The notes under the pieces: generated by a model
The model's input: the letters and a program-made list of their open reading frames with translations, nothing else
The model's database searches: none
Told to the model about the DNA's origin: nothing
Translations under genes and position numbers: made by a program
Shown here: positions 61,671 to 64,000 of the stretch, piece by piece
Numbering within the stretch: the stretch's first letter is position 1
Layout of the letters: every line of letters begins with the position of its first letter
NCBI GenBank assembly: GCA_040757065.1
Contig: JBFLXR010000007.1
Span: 1-64,000, forward strand
Length of the DNA stretch: 64,000 nt
Direction of reading: 5' to 3'
Source of the DNA: JBFLXR01 sp040757065
GTDB lineage: Bacteria; Pseudomonadota; Gammaproteobacteria; Burkholderiales; Gallionellaceae

Positions 61671-62159
61671 TCAATCGTTCAAATCGCGTTCAAAAACCCA
61701 GTAATGGCCGCCGCCGGGACGCATCCAGTCGCGTGCCGGATTACGGCGAAAACCCTGCAACTGGTAAAGACCGTGTGCATAGGAATGCATCGGCTGGGTC
61801 GCCAGCACCACACGACGAAAACCGCGATTCGCCACGCGCCCGACGCATTCGCGTAACAGCGCCGAGCCCACGCCGCGGCGACGCATATGCGACGGTACCG
61901 CCAGCAAATGAATCTCCGCCTCGTTATGTTCAGCCACCTGCCGTACCGGACTGTGCGGCTCCACCAGCATGCACAACCCCACCACCTCACAGTTGTGTTT
62001 AGCCACCACGATCTCGCCGTGCGTGCGCAATTCGGCAGGATTCAGGGTTTTATGCAACACAGCGCCGTCGGCGAATCCCGTGCCGACGAACACATCGTTC
62101 AGCAAAGCGGACAGAGATTCATCGTCGGCATGCTCGAATTCAAAACCTTCCAATTCCAT
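61671..62159 (-). CDS. GNAT-family N-acetyltransferase
   Basis: A 162-residue acetyltransferase of unassigned target. The acetyl-CoA loop is MRRRGVGSALLRECVGRVAN (R-x-x-G-x-G), and the C-terminal YQLQGFRRNP strand is typical. The start MELEGFEFEH at 62159 has a GGAGGGG ribosome binding site; longer frames to 62300 run into uspA. It follows uspA by 25 bases. Confidence 0.85.
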   Translation of the reverse strand: MELEGFEFEHADDESLSALLNDVFVGTGFADGAVLHKTLNPAELRTHGEIVVAKHNCEVVGLCMLVEPHSPVRQVAEHNEAEIHLLAVPSHMRRRGVGSALLRECVGRVANRGFRRVVLATQPMHSYAHGLYQLQGFRRNPARDWMRPGGGHYWVFERDLND

Positions 62160-62184
62160 GCACCCCTCCATCATCAAAATATAA

Positions 62185-62631
62185 TTATTTAATTTCCCGC
62201 ACCAGCAACACCGGCATGGCCGCCAGCCGCGCCACATCTTCCGCCACGCTGCCGAGCAGTAAGCGGTCAACGCCCTTACGTCCATGCGTACCAAGCACAA
62301 TCACCTCGGCCTTCCAGTCATTCGCCTCTTCGGCAATCACCGCACCGATGCGCTGGCTGGCATCGTTCACCTGCCGGGTTTCGGAAGCGATCCCGGCCGC
62401 CGCAACCTTTCCCTGCGCGCGCGCCAGAATCTTGCGCCCGTTTTCTTCCAACTGATCGAGCAACTCCTGCGGCAACACCCAGTTATCTTCTAACGTGAGC
62501 ATCACCGGCTCTTCGTTCACATGCAGCAAGAGCAACGCCGATCCGCCGTCGCGCGCCAGCTTCATCGCCTCGTTCAGCGCACATTCCGCCGTCGAACTGC
62601 CATCTACCGCCACTAAAATGCGTTGATACAT
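62185..62631 (-). CDS. Universal stress protein, UspA family
   Basis: A 148-residue Usp-fold protein with the ATP-binding motif GTHGRKGVDRLLLGSVAE (G-2x-G-9x-G-S/T). The start MYQRILVAVDGSSTAECAL is typical. It is likely an ATP-binding stress-survival protein. It lies between glnS (16 bases) and the GNAT gene on one strand. Confidence 0.93.
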   Translation of the reverse strand: MYQRILVAVDGSSTAECALNEAMKLARDGGSALLLLHVNEEPVMLTLEDNWVLPQELLDQLEENGRKILARAQGKVAAAGIASETRQVNDASQRIGAVIAEEANDWKAEVIVLGTHGRKGVDRLLLGSVAEDVARLAAMPVLLVREIK

Positions 62632-62647
62632 CGCAGCCTCCTTCCGG

Positions 62648-64000
62648 TTAGCGCGCGTCTTTCGCCCACGAATCCTTCAGCGTCACCGCGCGGTTGAACA
62701 CCAGCTTCCCGCCTGCCGCGTGATCGCAGCGGTCGGTGCAAAAATAGCCCAAGCGCTCAAACTGATAATGCGTCTCCGGCGCAGCATCCCGCACCGCCGC
62801 CTCTACCCAGCCCTGCATCACAGTCAGCGATTCCGGGTTAATGAAATCCAGGAAATTTTTCTCTTTATCCGCATCCGGCTCCGGCACGGTAAACAGACGA
62901 TCGTACAAACGGATTTCTGCCGGCAGCGCATCTGCGCAAGACAGCCAGTGAATCACGCCTTTAACTTTACGTCCCACGGGATTTTTACCCAAGGTTTCCG
63001 GATCTATCGAGCAGCGCAGCTCGACCACCTTACCTTCGGCATCTTTGATTACCTCATCGCACCGCATCACGTAAGAATAGCGCAGGCGCACTTCACCGCC
63101 CGGCGTCAACCGCTGCCAACCTTCCGCCGGCACTTCGGCGAAATCGTCCGCTTCAATCCAGATTTCGCGGCCGAACGGCACCAAACGGCTGCCGAATTCC
63201 GGGTGCTGCGGATGGAACCCCGCTTCGCGCGATTGCGCATTCGCCTCGTCGAAATTGGTAATCGTCACCTTTAGCGGCTGAATCACCGCCATCACACGCG
63301 GCGCGCGCGCTTCCAAGTCTTCGCGGATACAGCCTTCCAGCACGCTCATATCCACCACGTTTTCACTCTTGGAAATACCGATACGGCGGGCGAATTCGCG
63401 AATACCTTCCGGCGTATAGCCGCGGCGGCGCATCCCCGATATGGTCGGCATACGCGGATCGTCCCAGCCGGACACGCGCCCCTCATTCACCAATTGCAGC
63501 AGCTTGCGCTTACTGGTGACGGTGTAATGCAGTTCCAGACGGGAAAACTCGATTTGCTGCGGATGACACGGGACGGACAACTGATCCAACACCCAGTCGT
63601 ACAACGGGCGGTGATCTTCGAATTCCAGCGTACACAGCGAATGGGTAATGTTTTCCAGCGCATCGGAAATACAGTGCGTGTAGTCGTACATCGGGTAAAT
63701 ACACCACTGGTCGCCGGTACGGATATGGTGCGCGCGGCGAATACGGTAGATCACCGGATCGCGCAGGTTGATATTGCCCGAGGCCATATCGATCTTGGCG
63801 CGCAGCACTTTCGCGCCGTCGGCAAATTCGCCGGCACGCATGCGGGCGAATAAATCCAGATTTTCTTCGATGCTGCGTGCGCGATACGGGCTGGGCTTGC
63901 CCGGCTGGGTCAGGGTCCCGCGATATTCGCGCATCTCCTCGGCAGACAGATCGTCCACATAGGCTTTGCCCTGTTTAATCAACTCAACCGCGAAGGCGTA
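62648..64000 (-). CDS. glnS: Glutaminyl-tRNA synthetase (GlnS), N-terminus beyond the window
   Basis: A partial gene: the frame stays open to position 64000 (upstream residues read YAFAVELIKQGKAYVDDLS), so the ATG and HIGH motif are outside the window and roughly 120 residues are missing. The visible part has GTLTQPGKPSPYR, WCIYPMYDYTHCISDALENI and the MSKS-like loop TVTSKRKLLQLV (Thr in place of the Met of E. coli VMSKRK). The C-terminal anticodon-binding beta-barrels are complete. It attaches glutamine to tRNA-Gln directly. Confidence 0.95.
   Translation of the reverse strand, partial: YAFAVELIKQGKAYVDDLSAEEMREYRGTLTQPGKPSPYRARSIEENLDLFARMRAGEFADGAKVLRAKIDMASGNINLRDPVIYRIRRAHHIRTGDQWCIYPMYDYTHCISDALENITHSLCTLEFEDHRPLYDWVLDQLSVPCHPQQIEFSRLELHYTVTSKRKLLQLVNEGRVSGWDDPRMPTISGMRRRGYTPEGIREFARRIGISKSENVVDMSVLEGCIREDLEARAPRVMAVIQPLKVTITNFDEANAQSREAGFHPQHPEFGSRLVPFGREIWIEADDFAEVPAEGWQRLTPGGEVRLRYSYVMRCDEVIKDAEGKVVELRCSIDPETLGKNPVGRKVKGVIHWLSCADALPAEIRLYDRLFTVPEPDADKEKNFLDFINPESLTVMQGWVEAAVRDAAPETHYQFERLGYFCTDRCDHAAGGKLVFNRAVTLKDSWAKDAR

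Overview
The window looks like a chromosomal segment of a betaproteobacterium, most plausibly in the Nitrosomonadales/Gallionellaceae area (inference). Support comes from the GC-rich base composition (about 60% where sampled), the protein sequences, and familiar betaproteobacterial gene blocks: ribF-ileS-lspA-ispH-thiO, rpsT next to a DUF3579 gene and murJ, argD-argF-argG, cysB divergent from tauE-cysI-cysH-cysD-cysN, and orn divergent from an M48 peptidase-cytochrome c-phhB-rsgA block. No phage, IS element or CRISPR array was seen. One tRNA gene (Thr, anticodon CGT) lies near the left end, and glnS runs off the right end.

Layout, left to right. 1-552: poorly coding DNA with one possible small membrane protein and the terminator of tRNA-Thr. 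0.7-6.9 kb: housekeeping block thiO, ispH, lspA, ileS, ribF (all minus). 7-13.4 kb: a TetR-controlled tripartite RND multidrug-type pump (regulator, outer membrane factor, adaptor, pump) with a clear palindromic operator. 13.4-17.3 kb: a Csp1-like copper-storage protein, a 44-residue microprotein, and a GPH-type sugar transporter with a GH130 mannoside phosphorylase/hydrolase. 17.5-23.9 kb: a heavy-metal RND pump (CzcCBA-like) with an attached PII-like protein. 24-28.2 kb: a Ser/Thr kinase-HDOD-GAF fusion, then NhaD and a small membrane protein. 28.2-34.3 kb: methyltransferase, DJ-1 protein, YajQ, PpnP, the arginine genes and rpsT. 34.5-42.2 kb: DUF3579, murJ, a GT-B glycosyltransferase, a GGDEF/EAL protein with a periplasmic CxxCH motif, hemH and a CobD-like protein. 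42.3-49.9 kb: assimilatory sulfate reduction with CysB and a nitroreductase. 49.9-53.3 kb: orn and the M48/cytochrome/phhB/rsgA block. 53.3-60.0 kb: a four-gene exopolysaccharide locus. 60.3-64 kb: cysS, a GNAT acetyltransferase, uspA and partial glnS.

The most notable region is 53338-60014. It encodes a BcsB-like periplasmic protein, a processive GT2 synthase whose N-terminus is an MshEN-type c-di-GMP-binding domain instead of a C-terminal PilZ domain, a GT-C-like multipass membrane protein and a GH113-like (beta-mannanase fold) lipoprotein. I read it as a c-di-GMP-controlled secreted-polysaccharide system distinct from canonical cellulose synthase. The GH130 enzyme and sugar transporter elsewhere in the window suggest mannosides may be relevant. 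The same window carries a candidate c-di-GMP-metabolising sensor (GGDEF/EAL with a heme-c-like motif), YajQ and Orn (which degrades pGpG). In some iron-oxidising betaproteobacteria and zetaproteobacteria comparable synthase clusters have been linked to extracellular stalks; that link is only a hypothesis here.
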